Shown here piece by piece: positions 37,753-50,465 of a DNA stretch of 64,000 nucleotides. The stretch is from contig JAHQIW010000484.1 of the NCBI GenBank assembly GCA_019055375.1, positions 31,582 through 95,581 on the forward strand, read 5' to 3'. Source of the stretch: Parelaphostrongylus tenuis (Eukaryota; Nematoda; Chromadorea; Rhabditida; Metastrongylidae). The position numbers and the translations under genes are program-made. Each line of letters begins with the position of its first letter. Position 1 is the stretch's first letter. A model generated the notes under the pieces. It was not told the DNA's origin and did no database searches. It saw only the letters and a program-made list of their open reading frames with translations.

Positions 37753-37917
37753 TCAATCCGTTCCATCGCATTCATCCCCCATAAAAGTCTTCGAACATCT
37801 TATGAGCTGCTTTAGCTGCTGCTCGAGGATTCCGTCTTCCTCAAAAATGCTTCTCAAGATGATTCCTTCGACAGTCTTGAAGTTAGCCGAGCTAAGGCGT
37901 TCTCCATTGATTGGAGG
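37753..37917 (-). CDS. candidate terminal exon of an unrecognised gene
   Basis: Reads PPINGERLSSANFKTVEGII, LRSIFEEDGILEQQLKQLIR, then CSKTFMGDECDGTD and TGA (54 residues). It has a good acceptor (CTCCTCAG), balanced amino-acid use, predicted helices (LEQQLKQLIR) and an AATAAA overlapping the stop. The family is unknown. The intron separating it from the exon upstream would be only 35 bases (37952-37918), shorter than nematode introns usually are, so the exon may belong to a pseudogene or be joined differently. Confidence 0.45.
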   Translation of the reverse strand, partial: PPINGERLSSANFKTVEGIILRSIFEEDGILEQQLKQLIRCSKTFMGDECDGTD

Positions 37918-37952
37918 CTGAGGAGACGTAATACCAGAGTTTTGATTATTAC

Positions 37953-38010
37953 CTGTGCTTCTTGATACACCACATCACTGATTACTGCGCTATCTCGCTC
38001 CAACGCGCGA
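37953..38010 (-). CDS. candidate penultimate exon of an unrecognised gene
   Basis: Reads RALERDSAVISDVVYQEAQ between a CTATAG acceptor and a CAG|GTAATA donor (58 bases, 19 codons plus one base). I do not recognise the protein. It is supported only by its open frame, its splice signals and its fit to the next exon. Exons further upstream could not be assigned: the minus strand at 38.03-38.25 kb has several protein-like but stop-broken frames. Confidence 0.4.
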
Positions 38011-38619
38011 CTATAGATAACAAGTATTTCTCAGTTTTGAATTCTCAATTCGACCATGATCATCCAATGTCCATCATTTCTTCTGCCTCGACATTACAAC
38101 CACCACATGACTCTACTTCTTCAAAAAAACCATACCGAGCAAGTAAAAGCCAAGCTCAATCAATATCGCCGTGAAGGATTTTGTAAATGATAGGGGTGTA
38201 AAGGAGTGTGAAGTTTTGCACAACGAAACTAGAATTTGAAAAGAAACACACTAAGATTGTTTTATGTTTACGGAAAGTAAATTCTTAAACATTAGCAAAG
38301 AAAAATAATTACACATATTTGTATCGATAAGATGAAATATGAAAAAATACAGTAACCTCGCGATACTAATTAGTGTTAAATCAGCGGTTTTCTCTGCGAG
38401 GATCACCTGCTGACCAAGTGGGGAGAGTAACGAGAACAGACACATGGGATAATGGATTAAAACAACACCGAACACATACGAGTAGCCCCTCATTACACTA
38501 AACATCGCTGTAAAGGATTCGCAACAGCCGTCACTACGCTAAAGAAGCTTTTATAAGCTAATCTACTAGAAATCAACCCTCTGCGAACGGCTGTAACCCA
38601 ATGTTCCACAAGAGGTGCA

Positions 38620-39060
38620 ATTTTCGCTATTCAAAAATGACTTCTTCCTCGGTTTGAGAGAAATTTTTAAATGTTTGTATCACTCTCATGCGCCAGATTT
38701 CTCTACACGCTCATGTTCTTCTTGTACATCTCTTCTCTGCGGAGAAAACCTCAGAAGTGAAACGTAGTTTTCCTTCCGCCTCTACAACACACTACAAAGA
38801 CTCTTGAAAACCAAATCTCGAAATCGTCACATTTGTGCTATTGAATGAGTATTAGAATAGTCTAATGAACAGCCATCTACAAATCCTAGACGTGCAAACA
38901 AAGTACACAGAGTGTGAAACACATAATTAATGTCATCGCTACAGCCCATCAAGAGGGCTTTCTCGAAAACGAAGTACATTGTTGAAATCGCCGGAATCGA
39001 TTTTTTGAATGACTACTAAAATTCTAATTAAAATATTCCTGTATTACAAAAGAGCGCTGG
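38620..39060 (+). repeat. dispersed tandem repeat, about 2.5 units
   Basis: CTACAACACACTACAAAGACT, AAACCAAATCTCGAAATCG, then a second unit CTACAGCCCATCAAGAGGG, AAACGAAGTACATTGTTG. Confidence 0.5.
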
Positions 39061-40129
39061 AATGTGGACCAAAACGACTCTCACCGTCCCCAAAAGATCA
39101 AATAAATTCAACATTGAACACGTAAGGAAAACCGAAGACTTAGGTTTTTCTTCAGACCATCGACGAAGTCTTAAAATTCATGAATGCCAAAATTGATAAG
39201 ATTTGTGAAAAGGTCAGGCTACGTAAAATGGAGAATAACTGTAAAAGGACTACTTGGAAAAATGAGATCCATAGTCAGTGCTCATCCGCTTGAAACTAAA
39301 TCATGTTGGATGAGATGATAGTCATTCGGCATTATTACACTGAAGATCAATCAACAAGGGTCAGGTAATCCGTGTCAAGAGAAGAACAAACAACAGAAAG
39401 CACCACCGAAAAGAATATACAACCTTCGAATAAGTTAGAAACGAAAAAATCTTTGGTTTCTTAGTAGAGAAGTTCAAAGTGGAAGACAAAAAGTGCCAAG
39501 TGGAAGATTTTAAGAAGACGTCATGAGTGGAACTGAATCACAACATATGATGTTAAGAAACTTTTCATAATCCTTTGGCTCATATGGCCTGATACTGACT
39601 TATTGAAGGCTAAAGAACTTCTTGGCCAATGAAATGTACAAGAAATTAGGATTTACATTGGAAGGAGAATTTGTTCAGTGGAGCTGACCATTAGTACAGC
39701 ATCTATACAATATTGCTTTGATTCCGAACAATTTTAGGAACAAAGTTTTTCAAAATTTATAATGGTACTTCAATTTGTAGAAATTCCCAACGTTACAACA
39801 GCAGCAAACAACAACGGTATTTGCGAGTTTCACCCTCCCTACTTTGAGATAACATCGTTGCCCTTTTGTTTTTACTTTTATGTTCGAAACAAGAGTTTTA
39901 ATATAAAAATGTGAAAAATACGGACCGTTGTTTCGGAAAAATCTGAATTACATCAAATTAGAATGAAAACTCTTATCCTGCATGCAAAAATCGTGGAATA
40001 TAACGGTTTTCAGTTACTGGTAGACCTCATTGAGATATGGTGATCAAAAGTGGAAGCAGAATTTATTTTCTCATTGAGTGCGTTGTACTCAATGCATTCA
40101 GAGCACTATGTGTTGACACTTCGGGGACG

Positions 40130-40320
40130 ACGTGCGTGATATTTAACACACGATTATTTGAATGCTATCTTTGCGGGACAACGCTTTTTCACTGGACTGT
40201 TGGTTGGAGTAGTCATTTGATAGCTCGAGAAACGGCGACTTAAGTACTGTGCTTGCTTTCTCGAAAAGCCTTCCTAGAGCGCTGTAGCGACGGGGAGAAG
40301 ATTGCGTTTAGCTCTTTGAG
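40130..40320 (+). repeat. dispersed tandem repeat fragment
   Basis: CATTTGATAGCTCGAGAAACG, CTTTCTCGAAAAGCCTTCC and GCGCTGTAGCGACG match family boxes. Confidence 0.4.
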
Positions 40321-41499
40321 TAGTGAGCCTGTTGCTTGATCTTCATGGCAGAATTGTACTCATTTTAATAAGTTTTGGCTTTTAGGAGCGCATTATCGTC
40401 ACCAGAAAATCGATGTTACCGGAAAGACTGCATTATATGAGGCGTCTGGCTACATTATGGGGTATTTTGGGAGTTCTTGGCGTGGTTACATTTGGCACCA
40501 TTAGCACCATTACACGGGCATTATCATCGCCTCCAATTGCTCAATCGTTTTGAAGATAACGAGATCCCAACGAGGAGATGATAGAAATTTCTGATGTTTG
40601 CGGACGAAACATTCAAAACCCTTAATCACTATCGCGTGTGCAGGCTTCACTCAAATCTCACCAAATCACAAAAGTGCGGAATGTGAGAGATCTGGCAGCT
40701 GACAAGGGTAAAAAATATTAGATTACAGCTAATGAGAGTGAAGAATTTGTAACTATTCCTCGACAGTTAGATATAGAAATCACGAAAAGGCATCTTGAAG
40801 ATGCTTCGCTTTAGCGGCCATCTACTGAGAAGAAATTCCAAAGTCAATACTGCAAACCAAACAATAAATGGGTTGAAGTGCAAAAGCGCCAGGTTTTCAA
40901 ACCGTCTATTAGTTTTCAAATAAAAATCCAAATGTCTATGCTATTACCAATCTTATAGTTACTCATATGAACACCTGAGTTAGTAGCCAATGATGACCTT
41001 GAATCCAGTGATTCATCGATATTCAAATTGAGACTCATCGACAGGTAGATAGACCGGCAAATCCAATAGCATGATTTTTGAATCTAATTATATCCCAGGT
41101 ACTGAAACATATTCCACTTCATCATAGAAACATTCAAATTCTCTTGGATCGTCTAGGTAACGCGCGTCCTAACATATCCGATAACGAAGTAGTACCGAAA
41201 TCCAAGTTCACAAAAACATTCTGGTTCAGTACTTTTTTCTCCATCTTTCACCTTTCACCTTGCGCTTGTGAAGAACATGTTCCGACAGCCAGCAATGTGT
41301 GTAGTATGTACACCGGAAGAAACAAAGGGTAGAATCCCTGTAGCTGGCGCGGGTTTTCTCCCGGTGTATCTAGTGAAACATGGAGCTTCAAAATGATAAG
41401 GAAATCCAGAGATTTTTTTTTCAAAACGAAAGAAATAAGCCCTAATGATAAATTAAATTGTACTTCTTTCACATTATAAACCACTATCATATTTGTCAA

Positions 41500-41660
41500 T
41501 ATATCTCTTCAGTCGACTGTCTTCATAGACCTCGCTCAAAAGCACTGTACCACTGATGAGCCTGCCAGGGCGAAACGAGCCCGTTTAGTACTGTATAAGT
41601 GCCACACCGAACTTTACAGAAGGTTCAAAACATGTTATGTGATTACCAGATAATTATCAG
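41500..41660 (+). repeat. hammerhead-bearing element, short copy
   Basis: An inverted block AGTCGACTGTCTTCATAGAC and CTCGCTCAAAA leads straight into the hammerhead and then GGTTCAAAACATGTTATGTG, ATTACCAGATAAT. Most of the element body is missing. Confidence 0.65.
41547..41591 (+). ncRNA. hammerhead ribozyme motif, best-preserved CUGAUGA type
   Basis: CTGATGA 41553-41559, stem II GCCT-GCCA-GGGC, GAA 41572-41574, stem III ACG-AGCC-CGT, cleavage expected after T41585 (GUU), and stem I GTACCA/TAGTAC with one mismatch. All invariant core bases are present. Confidence 0.75.
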
Positions 41661-42381
41661 TCTAACAATTTGGCCCTAAACAATTTCGTTCGACTCACAA
41701 CAATCATTTAAGTATGAAGTCTTTCAGCAACTCTGAAAGTCTCAGATTGAGAATGGAAATCATCTTAGTGAAACGTTGGCAATCACCTTGTCAGCGTCGA
41801 TTTACTAATTCACATCAAAAGCCGAAAACTTCCCTCCACTCTGGATATCAGTTAGATGACTGCATTTACTACATTACACTACCCTCGACTGGATGGCCGT
41901 AATCGTACGAAACACTGAATCAAAATGAGTCACTTCCGTCTTGAAAGAACCTTATTGTGTGACAGCAAATTTCATCTACAAAGGCAAATTACCACCTCAG
42001 CACGGTGATTCCAGAATTCAAAGAGTCAAGAAAACATTTGACTAGCACTTAATGTGTTTATGAAAGATGACGACAAGTCGTCAATCCACGGCAAAACCCA
42101 CTTACGAACGAACGTCACCTCGTCTAGAATGACTGTTGCAAAGCAACAAGACGGATGACAAAGAGCTACAGGTAACTCAATAGACCCTGATAAAGCGCCA
42201 TCTAAGATTAGTAATCAGCTAGAATAGCTTTAAAAAATGATTAACAAAAATTATTGCGCACTTAATCATCAGTATAATACATGGTGTTGTATACTGACCT
42301 CTTTACCGTCCCCAAATCTATAATAATTCCAATTAATGGTATCGCAAAAATCATCATAAAATAAGACTAGAGAAGAAGCGC

Positions 42382-42640
42382 TCGAGGTTCATCAATAAGT
42401 CAGGGATACGCTATGCATTCGATTTCATCAAGCACCGTTATAGATGACTGAATGCACATCTGGCTTATACAATGATTTACGGCGGCGTATCAAGTCAGAG
42501 CTAATATCTTTCCAGACTAGTCTCATACCAGTTTTTCGATGTCGGAAAGGATGAAGGACTTGGTGGACAGGTTCCGGTATCGAACAAATATCCGAGTTTG
42601 TATCGTAGAGCACCTCTAACCATTGCGTTACACATGCGCC
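42382..42640 (-). mobile_element. tRNA-derived SINE, diverged copy
   Basis: Family body (GCACATCTGGCTTATACAATG, CTCATACCAGTTTTTCGATG) and tRNA-like head at the right (AGAGCACCTCTAACCATTGC). Confidence 0.7.
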
Positions 42641-43181
42641 ACTTACGCAAAATACCAGGTATGTAGCAAAGAAATTCGACCAGTGCTTTACCTCTTGTTA
42701 TTTCTTCACATATCCGGACCTTATCTACAGTGAGATAAGTAAGTCTTCCAACGAGGAAAATCCATGGCTATTCGAAAAGATGCAGGAATTTGACATGAGA
42801 TAAACTATGCTGAGCGCTCATTATGAACGGAATCAACTTCTGCAACATTCTTTTTCATTCTAAGAGATATTTCAGCAGAGTGTAATATGCGCCAGTCATT
42901 ATTCACACACAAGTTAAACGTTCTTCCTACGAACTAATCAATCAGTTGTCGCGGTAAATCAGCTTTTCGAATGATCCAACGAAATCAGCTAAATATAATA
43001 ACGATTTTTTGTGAGCGAAATAAGGAGGGATGGTAAGGAGGGAACGAGAGGAGGTAGTAACAATTTTAATAACCGTATAATTTTTTTGCTGTTATACATG
43101 CGTGAATATACCATTAACTGCTTGGGTCATAAGAATCTTCAACTCCTTCGTAACAACCACTGCCTCAAGATAATTTTTACG

Positions 43182-43454
43182 AAGCGTGTAGCGCAGTGAT
43201 CAGAGATGCACTCTGACGCACACGTGGTCGATGATTCTGTGCTCAAAACTCGTCAAACCTTCTATTCTTTCGGGATTCAATCAATCGGTAACGCACTAGT
43301 CTAAGAAGAAGCAGCACTGACTTGATACATCGATAGGCTATCGCGAGTCTTTGTGAAGGCTAGATTTGCATTCAGTCACCTCAAATGATTATTGACGAAG
43401 GCGAACGTGACGCATCCCTTGGGGATTGAGCATTGCCCACAGCTTTATCCTTTA
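43182..43454 (+). mobile_element. tRNA-derived SINE, diverged copy
   Basis: Plus orientation: the tRNA-like head GTGTAGCGCAGTGATCAGAG with GGTCGATGATTCTGTGCTC, then CTTGATACATCGATAGGCT, and the tail GCATCCCTTGGGGATTGAGC. Confidence 0.7.
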
Positions 43455-43500
43455 ACAGTTTCGCATAACGATTTACTAATTTCTGTGCAAGGATATACTA

Positions 43501-44230
43501 GGTTAAGGAATAAGTTCCTTGTTCTTAACACTGTGAAGACTTCAAATTTGTGCTTGTTTCACACAGTGTCGGTTATTGTAATTCATGGGAATATCTCAGA
43601 AATTTTTTCAAAAGGAACTCCCACGGTAGCGCCATCATAGTGTAACCAATTTTAATATACTCTTCGGATGACAAATGATGACAATAGACAAAATTAAGCT
43701 TCGAGTTTGATGCGTTATTGCTGGAAACGACAACTTCGACAAGAGATGCTGCGAATGGTTCTGTGGTGCTGCAGGTGAAGGCAATGCGCTTCATGTGATT
43801 GTTGCAAAGTGCTACAAACGATTTGAAAGTGGAAGGAAAAATACCCGTCATTGATTCATCAAAAGTGCGCGCTGTTTCAGCAAGACAATGCCAAACGTCA
43901 CACCGCAGAAAAGACTGAGGAACAGTACAATGAATTGCATGAAGTCGAAGCCTTGCTGCATCCAGCCTACAGTCCACATGCTGCGTCGCCTCGATTAAAA
44001 TCCGATTTCCGCCGCAATGGACATTTCCTGCGTGGATGCTGATTTGAAACCAAGTCGAACATTCAAAGCTCATAGAATAACGGTTCAAGCAAATCCAAAA
44101 GCTTGCAGATTGCTGGAAGAATATCGTGACAATGATGGTCTATATTTTGAAGAATAATTATTGCTGCTTGTAATTGTATTTATGTATTAACTTTGAATTT
44201 TCAACGGCTTTGACGAACTTTTTGTCAACC
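43501..44230 (+). mobile_element. deleted mariner-family transposon
   Basis: The left end GGTTAAGGAATAAGTTCCTTG follows a TA. The right end, read inverted, is GGTTGACAAAAAGTTCGTC. The plus-strand frame around 43851-44000 encodes the transposase catalytic-region motif FQQDNAKRHTAEKTEEQYNE, HPAYSPH; later frames are shifted. The first half of the transposase is missing. Confidence 0.75.
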
Positions 44231-46625
44231 TGATGGATGAAGAAAAGATCACAGAGTGAAGGAAATAAAGGTTAAGAGAGAAAAGTGTCAGGTGCTTGAA
44301 AATAGATCGCAGTGAAAGCTTTATGAATAAGAAAAGACAAAGAGGCTGAATCCTTTGAGGATTCATTTTGATAGAAACTGGATTATGCCGCTTTCACATT
44401 TGTGAGTTAATTAGTGCTGCACATTAGCGAGTTCTTCAGGCGAAGACAAGTTCTTAATAAGATTTCGTGAAAGATAAACTACTAAATGCCGTCTGAGTTT
44501 CGATTTGAGCCTCTTACAACACCTATTGAACAGCGTGGACGTGTTCTCCATCTTCAAGACCAATCTGACGCTAGACAATTAGATTACAACCAAATTTCCA
44601 TATACGACGGCGAAAAAAAACGGAAACATCAAATCATGCTCTAACAAGCCAGAAAATACAAAGCACAGTGGTGATGTCTGCGTCCATTACGAGGAGCAAA
44701 ACCTAACCAGACGTTGATTTCATCCCGCTACAGTTCATCAAACTTCTTAACCTTTCGATAAAGGGAAAATGGTATGAGACTTGTTGAGGAACAGCCCATC
44801 CTACTACAATCTACGTGGGAACGCTCTATCCATCACGGCTACTAAGAATGCCAGTGAGAATTAACTCGACCACCATTTAGAAACATTCCCAACGAAGAGA
44901 AAAAAGCCTTTGATAGCAGTCGAGCCTACACGCTGAAAAGTTGAAATCCTTTGTGGAAGAAGAATGCGAGAATTGAATGAAATACAAGAAGTGCTGGGAT
45001 CCACACAGAGTGATACATGTCGAGTAACGTATAATAAATAATGGACATGCACATATAGCTAATTATTTCGTCTTAAGCCAAATACAAGGTTGTTCTTGCA
45101 CAGTTTATCTTCGCAGGTGAAGATTTCGTGTTTCCGTCTTCTACGGAGCCTGGATAGATCAGATTATCTATAACCTAGTCGTCAAACACCTACACTGTCT
45201 CAACAGACGTAATACGAACTAATACACAATTTTTTCATGAAAAAGATTTCACAAGAAATTACACAAATTTGGAGTTTCGACGTGAAAGGTGCATTTGCGC
45301 TCCGCGCGAGCGCTGCATGGTTGGTTCCCAGTCGGACAACTCAGTGAAAGTATCATAAAAAACAGTAAAATTGTGAAAAAGACTTTTCGATGTGATTGAA
45401 ATCTAGGCTTGTGATTTGCTTTGCTAAATCAATGGTCTGGTTGACTGGGTTGTGAACAACGTGATGTAACCAGGCTTTGAAAAAGGCAAAATCGCCGAAA
45501 GGTCAGCTTTCAGAATAGATTATGGTATGACAAAATCGTATTTACCTCAAAGTAAAAAGTGTGACCTGATGAGAACTGCCGAGTTGAGATGGTTGGTCCT
45601 TGGAATAATTAGTGTTGCGGCCAAGCTAACAAAAATACAATATTTCTTCTGTGTTCATTTTCAAAGAATTCTTGGTCAAAGGAAAAACGATACGCGCCCA
45701 AAAGAATGTTTCTTCTTTCTGCTGACTAGCCTTGCAGATGTAAATGGCAAAAGTCGAGCGATAGTTCTCAAACAGGAAAACATATATAGGTCATTTCGAT
45801 AAAGCCTAATCTCGCCGAGTTTATAACTGAATGACCATGAAATTCTGTCCTGTAATTGAAAGTCAATCAGCTTGAAACTCGGAGAGAATAGATATAATCG
45901 AAAAGCCTGTGCAAGTCCTCATGTTTGAGAATTCTACGGGGCACATCTGTCTAGGAGGGAGGTATGGAGGGGGAGTCGATAAATTTATTTTTATCATACA
46001 TATTTCTAATTATTATCCAATAATGATAGTGAATACGTAAGTATTGTTGTTCGTTATATATGAAAGCTAAATATGTATAATACTTGTATTTTTTTTTATT
46101 ATTCTTTGTAACATCCACTATGGACTGCCAGCAACTGGATTTCACGAAGTCAAGAATATCGATAGATAAACAACAAAAACAAATTTCTATTCGATGCGAT
46201 AAAGATTATAGGAAGTGGATTTTACTCGGTGATATCTACAAGCGTTGTAAAATGATACTGGAAGGTTGTTGAAGCACAGCCGAGATGGTGACGTTGATGG
46301 AAACTCGCGTCTTCTATTTGCATGTCGCGTGATTGTTGACTAGCGTAGAAAGCTGACCGCTTACGGTGTGTGTATTGTATATTCTATCAATGCTCGAATT
46401 GAGATTTCGTAATTCAATGTATACAATTGTCAGTCGGCCGTCGGCTAGAGATGATAGTGAAGATTGAATAGAATTGAAAATAGCATTTTAAAACCTGATG
46501 TATTAGCTTCACATCGCAGGCAAGATAAAACTGACCACGAACTGCTAAAAATGTTGGGTCGTCCTGTTAGTTCTGGCATTAAAGCGATAAACATCAAATT
46601 AATCAACCACAGGTAATTGAAACTG
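44231..46625. other. no gene recognised
   Basis: Plus-strand stretches at 44520-44640 and 44880-45020 read like broken coding sequence (QRGRVLHLQDQSDARQLDYN; NEEKKAFDSSRAY) but are interrupted by stops and unassigned. CACAG..GTGCTGGGATCC also occurs near 57940, suggesting a repeat. Confidence 0.3.
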
Positions 46626-47053
46626 CACGATTTTGGAGTCGTCCAGTTGCGCATTTTTTGCGAACTTTTCGGTATACAACTTGCCTATACTTCCTCAACA
46701 TGGAAGTGTTTTGGAAACAAATTCGGCTACTATTCATGCACGAATGACGCGTTGGGGAAAATGCTAGTGAAGCGGCGCGCAAGATAAATGGAGTTTCGTG
46801 TGGACGACCCGAGCGCGGCTGACCCTTCAGACTGTTCTCTTCAGCTTTGAACTTCTCCAACCACTTTCTAGCAGTCCTTTCTGCAACCGTATCATCGCGC
46901 GCTGCTTCACTAGCATTTTTCCCTACGTGCCATTCGTGCATGAGTAGCAAGCGAATTCGTTCCCACGACAGCTCAATCCTGGGGCAAGTATAGGAAAGTT
47001 GTATACTAAAATGTTTGCAAGAAAATGCGCAATTGAACGATTTTAAAATCGTG
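46626..47053 (-). mobile_element. deleted mariner-family transposon with long terminal repeats inverted
   Basis: Inverted repeats of about 60 bp: CACGATTTTGGAGTCG, TTGCGCATTTTTTGCG, GTATACAACTTGCC at the left (46626-46686) are mirrored at 46993-47053. The minus-strand frame encodes the transposase N-terminus, MLLMHEWHVGKNASEAARDD, TVAERTARKWLEKFKAEENS and LKGQPRSGRPHE. The catalytic part is absent. Confidence 0.85.
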
Positions 47054-48279
47054 TGTTTCTAATTGCTTCCGAATAATAGATCTGGTGCTGATTGCTCCAA
47101 TGTCAAAACTTCTAGAACGACCTAATATTATGTAGCATATATTATATAGTGTTTATGTAAATCGAAAGCAGAAATCAATTTTGGCGTTCAATTTTAATAT
47201 AAGTTCGGGAGATCGACCTTCTGTTAACCTCGGCATTAGAGTTAATTATTAATTTAAGTATGGTAACTTAGCGACAAAAAATTGTATGACTCTGTTCGAA
47301 AACGGAAATACTTCAGAATAAGTCTAAAAATGAAGAAATCCTAAAACGCACATCCATTAAGGCCATAACTATCCTGCGAACGTAAACCGGATCAAGAGGA
47401 TACAGGAGAATCGGCGAAAATCGAAAATCTCGTCAGCACTTTAGCGATCGACCATCAGATGAATTAAGAATGCCCATCTTAATGGAAATCATTGTTGAGT
47501 AGCCAAAGAGTCGAACACTTAACCTTTATGAGATGGAACGTCGCCGTTGAATTGATAATCGCATTAAAATAGAGGGCACATCGAATTAGCAACAAGCTGA
47601 CACATAAATCACTGTTTTCTTCTTAAGCGGACATAGTGCTGTTGACCACAATATTGGTTCAATACTATTTTTGTTTGTTCACAACTAAACTGAGCGACTT
47701 AAACTAAGACCATTGACGCACAACTCAATCATCTAAGCTTTCATAGCCTCTAGGAAAACTTGGTAGATGAACTTTACTTCGCATGAAAAACAGCTTCTTT
47801 GAGCACTCATCAGTCCACTATGTTTAATTTTTATCGACTGTCTCTTCTTTTTTTCAGCAGGGAAATATGTGAAATACAGCAAACTCGGGATATTAGATGA
47901 GATTACGCACTCAAGGAGCTTACGTGTTATCTTCTACACCACCAAAGCGCATCATTTGCTTTTCTTCAGCCAAATTCTACGCTTATCGATGCTATAAGCA
48001 CTCGACAACAGGATCTGGGACGCGCTGGGCAAATCCGCAATGAAACCACTTAAGCTGAACTTATGGTTTTGTTTTTCATAAACCTTCTAGATATGAGACC
48101 GATGGCAAGAAGTTTACAAAGATGAAGAATGTTATCTCCTTTAACGATAATCGGAAGATTTATGAAGAACGAAAAGGTTTGGAAGAAAAACCGCCGAGAT
48201 TTTGGCCAGTCTTCCATAAATCTTATGGTTAACAGCCTCGTGTCCGCTCGAGAAGAAGCCCGCGATACTTTCGTTATGG

Positions 48280-49120
48280 TGATCCATTTTCCAACCCTTT
48301 AAGACAAGGCCGTTTCTGCTCTTTGACTTACAATAATCATTCGATAGCAAAGTCTTGGCGATTCCAATGCTATACTTATTACCCAATAAGTCCTTTTATA
48401 GCGCAATAGCAGCAAAAATAGAGTTGAGTTTCACCCTCGGAGCGCATTATCGCGCGTCTTTTCGTTATTTATATGAAAATTTTTCTCTGTTCCGTACCAA
48501 CTTCTGGGTCTTTCGTATAAACATTATATAAAAGCTTTATTCCATCGTTGTATGGGTATAAGTTTTCATTCTCATTCTACGTTGCTAGATGGATTCACTG
48601 CTGAACCTGCGCCTACTCATCCCAAGCCTAGGAGTGCAAAATCTATTCTTCTTTTCGCTCCACGCCCTATGAACCTATTTAGAAAGCGAAGCAGCTCTAG
48701 AATCATCAAATTCAGGCTAAAATAACTACTAAAGTCTGTTACAGGACCATCTTCACCCTTGACTGCCTCAGAGCCGTTTGCTGCGAAAGTTGCGAAATCC
48801 CATCCATCAGTCATTCACATACCTAAGCGACTAAAAACTGCGCGCCAAAAGTGAAACAAAATTTTACTTTCGCTGCTAGAGGGCACTAAAGAGATCTTTC
48901 TAGGAAAAAAGTACAGTGTCGTGTAACGCTGAGATTAGAGCTATCGAATTGCACTGAAAGTCTAGGGGGCAAACTGTGCTCAGCAAATGACGCTCAATTT
49001 TATTTTCGCTGCTACAACGCATTAAGGAGGCCTTCTTAGAAACCAAATAAAGTATTAAAATCTCCGAGATGAAGCTAGCGAACGATAACCAAAAGTCCTA
49101 AAAAAGCAGAAAAGATCTTG
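48280..49120. repeat. dispersed tandem repeat copies in both orientations
   Basis: Minus-orientation boxes at 48330-48430 (AATCATTCGATAGCAAAGTC). Plus-orientation units at 48860-49090 (CGCTGCTACAACGCATTAAG, ATTAAAATCTCCGAGATGAA). Confidence 0.5.
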
Positions 49121-49684
49121 ACATCAAAAGGTTGAGAAATGGAGTGCAATAACCGAATTGTACCGAAAACACTGATGACTATCTACAATGCTGAAGTTAA
49201 TAACATTAACCTCGGACCACCAGTATTTACTATTTAGAGCAACGGAATTGAAAAGGCACTTCACAACTCTCTCACTAACTCATCTCATCTCCAAGGCTGA
49301 TATATTTCAGTCAAAATCGTCCTCGTCTCCAAGGTTGATATATTTTGTCAAAATGAATGGTGGCTAAGGTTCCGGTGATTTTTTCATTCAGGAAAAAAGA
49401 AGAAACCTTAGCCACCGTTGATTTCTTCCGCTTTCCTCAGAACTGTTTACTAACTTATAAAGAAAAGGTCACGGTTTTTTTTCAGAAAAACGAAAGATCA
49501 TGAGACAGTTCACACTTTCTACGGCAAGGTTTAGTGAAAATCGGACCTTTGATCCGATACTACACAAGCAGTTACAAATGTTTTGCGAAATTTTCAGAAT
49601 AACAATTGGAATTCTCTTTATTAACCGCTTTCAGCGATGGGCATGATGTTACAGATATGGTGGGCATGACGTTACAAATATATA

Positions 49685-50010
49685 TCCGAATTGTTGAGGG
49701 ATGTGCAACACTTTGAACGTCGGACGTGATCGAACTCGCATCTCACTCTTTTCGGGGCACGTGCTAACCAGTTGCTCTGCCTCGCTCGTTCTATTATCCC
49801 TCTTTCTGCATTACAATTATACCGATCTTGCCAGACCAAACGCTTGAACGGTCGGTTGCTTACGGATCGAAACAACTGTGCCACAGAGAGAGTGATGACA
49901 GAACGATCGGCGCTAATGCTATGATTAGCACGCGCCTCAGTAAAAGGTGAAATAAGGTTCGAATGCCGTCCGACGTTCAAAGTTTTGCACATCACTCAAC
50001 AATATTGGAA
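49685..50010. mobile_element. MITE-like element with tRNA-like sequence in each arm
   Basis: Inverted repeats of about 39 bp (GAATTGTTGAGGGATGTGCA, ACACTTTGAACGTCGGACG at 49688; mirrored at 49968-50006). The left arm on the minus strand reads CTGGTTAGCACGTG then GAGTTCGATCACGTCC. The right arm on the plus strand reads GATTAGCACGCG then GGTTCGAATGCCGTCC. Both look like tRNA A and B boxes. The frame here is not a gene. Confidence 0.75.
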
Positions 50011-50465
50011 ATTTTTGAAGTTTAGTCTGATAAATCTCCTCGGACTAATCTAGGCCTCAGAAAACACTGTGAAGGCGAATAACAAAGTTTTAAAAAAAGT
50101 AATGCTTAATGAACAACACTTGTTTTATTCTACACTACAAGAGAGATTGATAAAAGTGATTTATAGTGGATAAAGTTAACGAATTTGCTTAAAAAATCAA
50201 CAAATGTCAAGACAGAGATTCTTCTAGTTAAAGAGTTTAACTCAAGTAGATCAGAATGTAGACAGTATACTTGTTACTGAAGTTAGGCGTAATCGTAACG
50301 ATAGTAATTCACAGAATATAAAGCGATCTAAGCGCAACAAGAACACTTCTATATGGAGGTCTTATGGATATTGGGGGTGTTGAGCGATTTCGTCGACCTC
50401 ACGAGGTTCGAAAACGTTTCGCGCCCTCCACGCGACATAATGAAGCACATCCCGAGCATTCGGAA

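Noticed and set aside
43573..44088. 171-codon minus-strand frame
   Set aside because: Longest frame in the window, but it is antisense to the mariner transposase remnant.
48617..48814. Minus-strand MTDGWDFATFAANGSEAVKG frame as a first exon
   Set aside because: Protein-like and followed by a GT, but there is no partner exon with usable splice distance and no family recognised. Surrounded by repeats.
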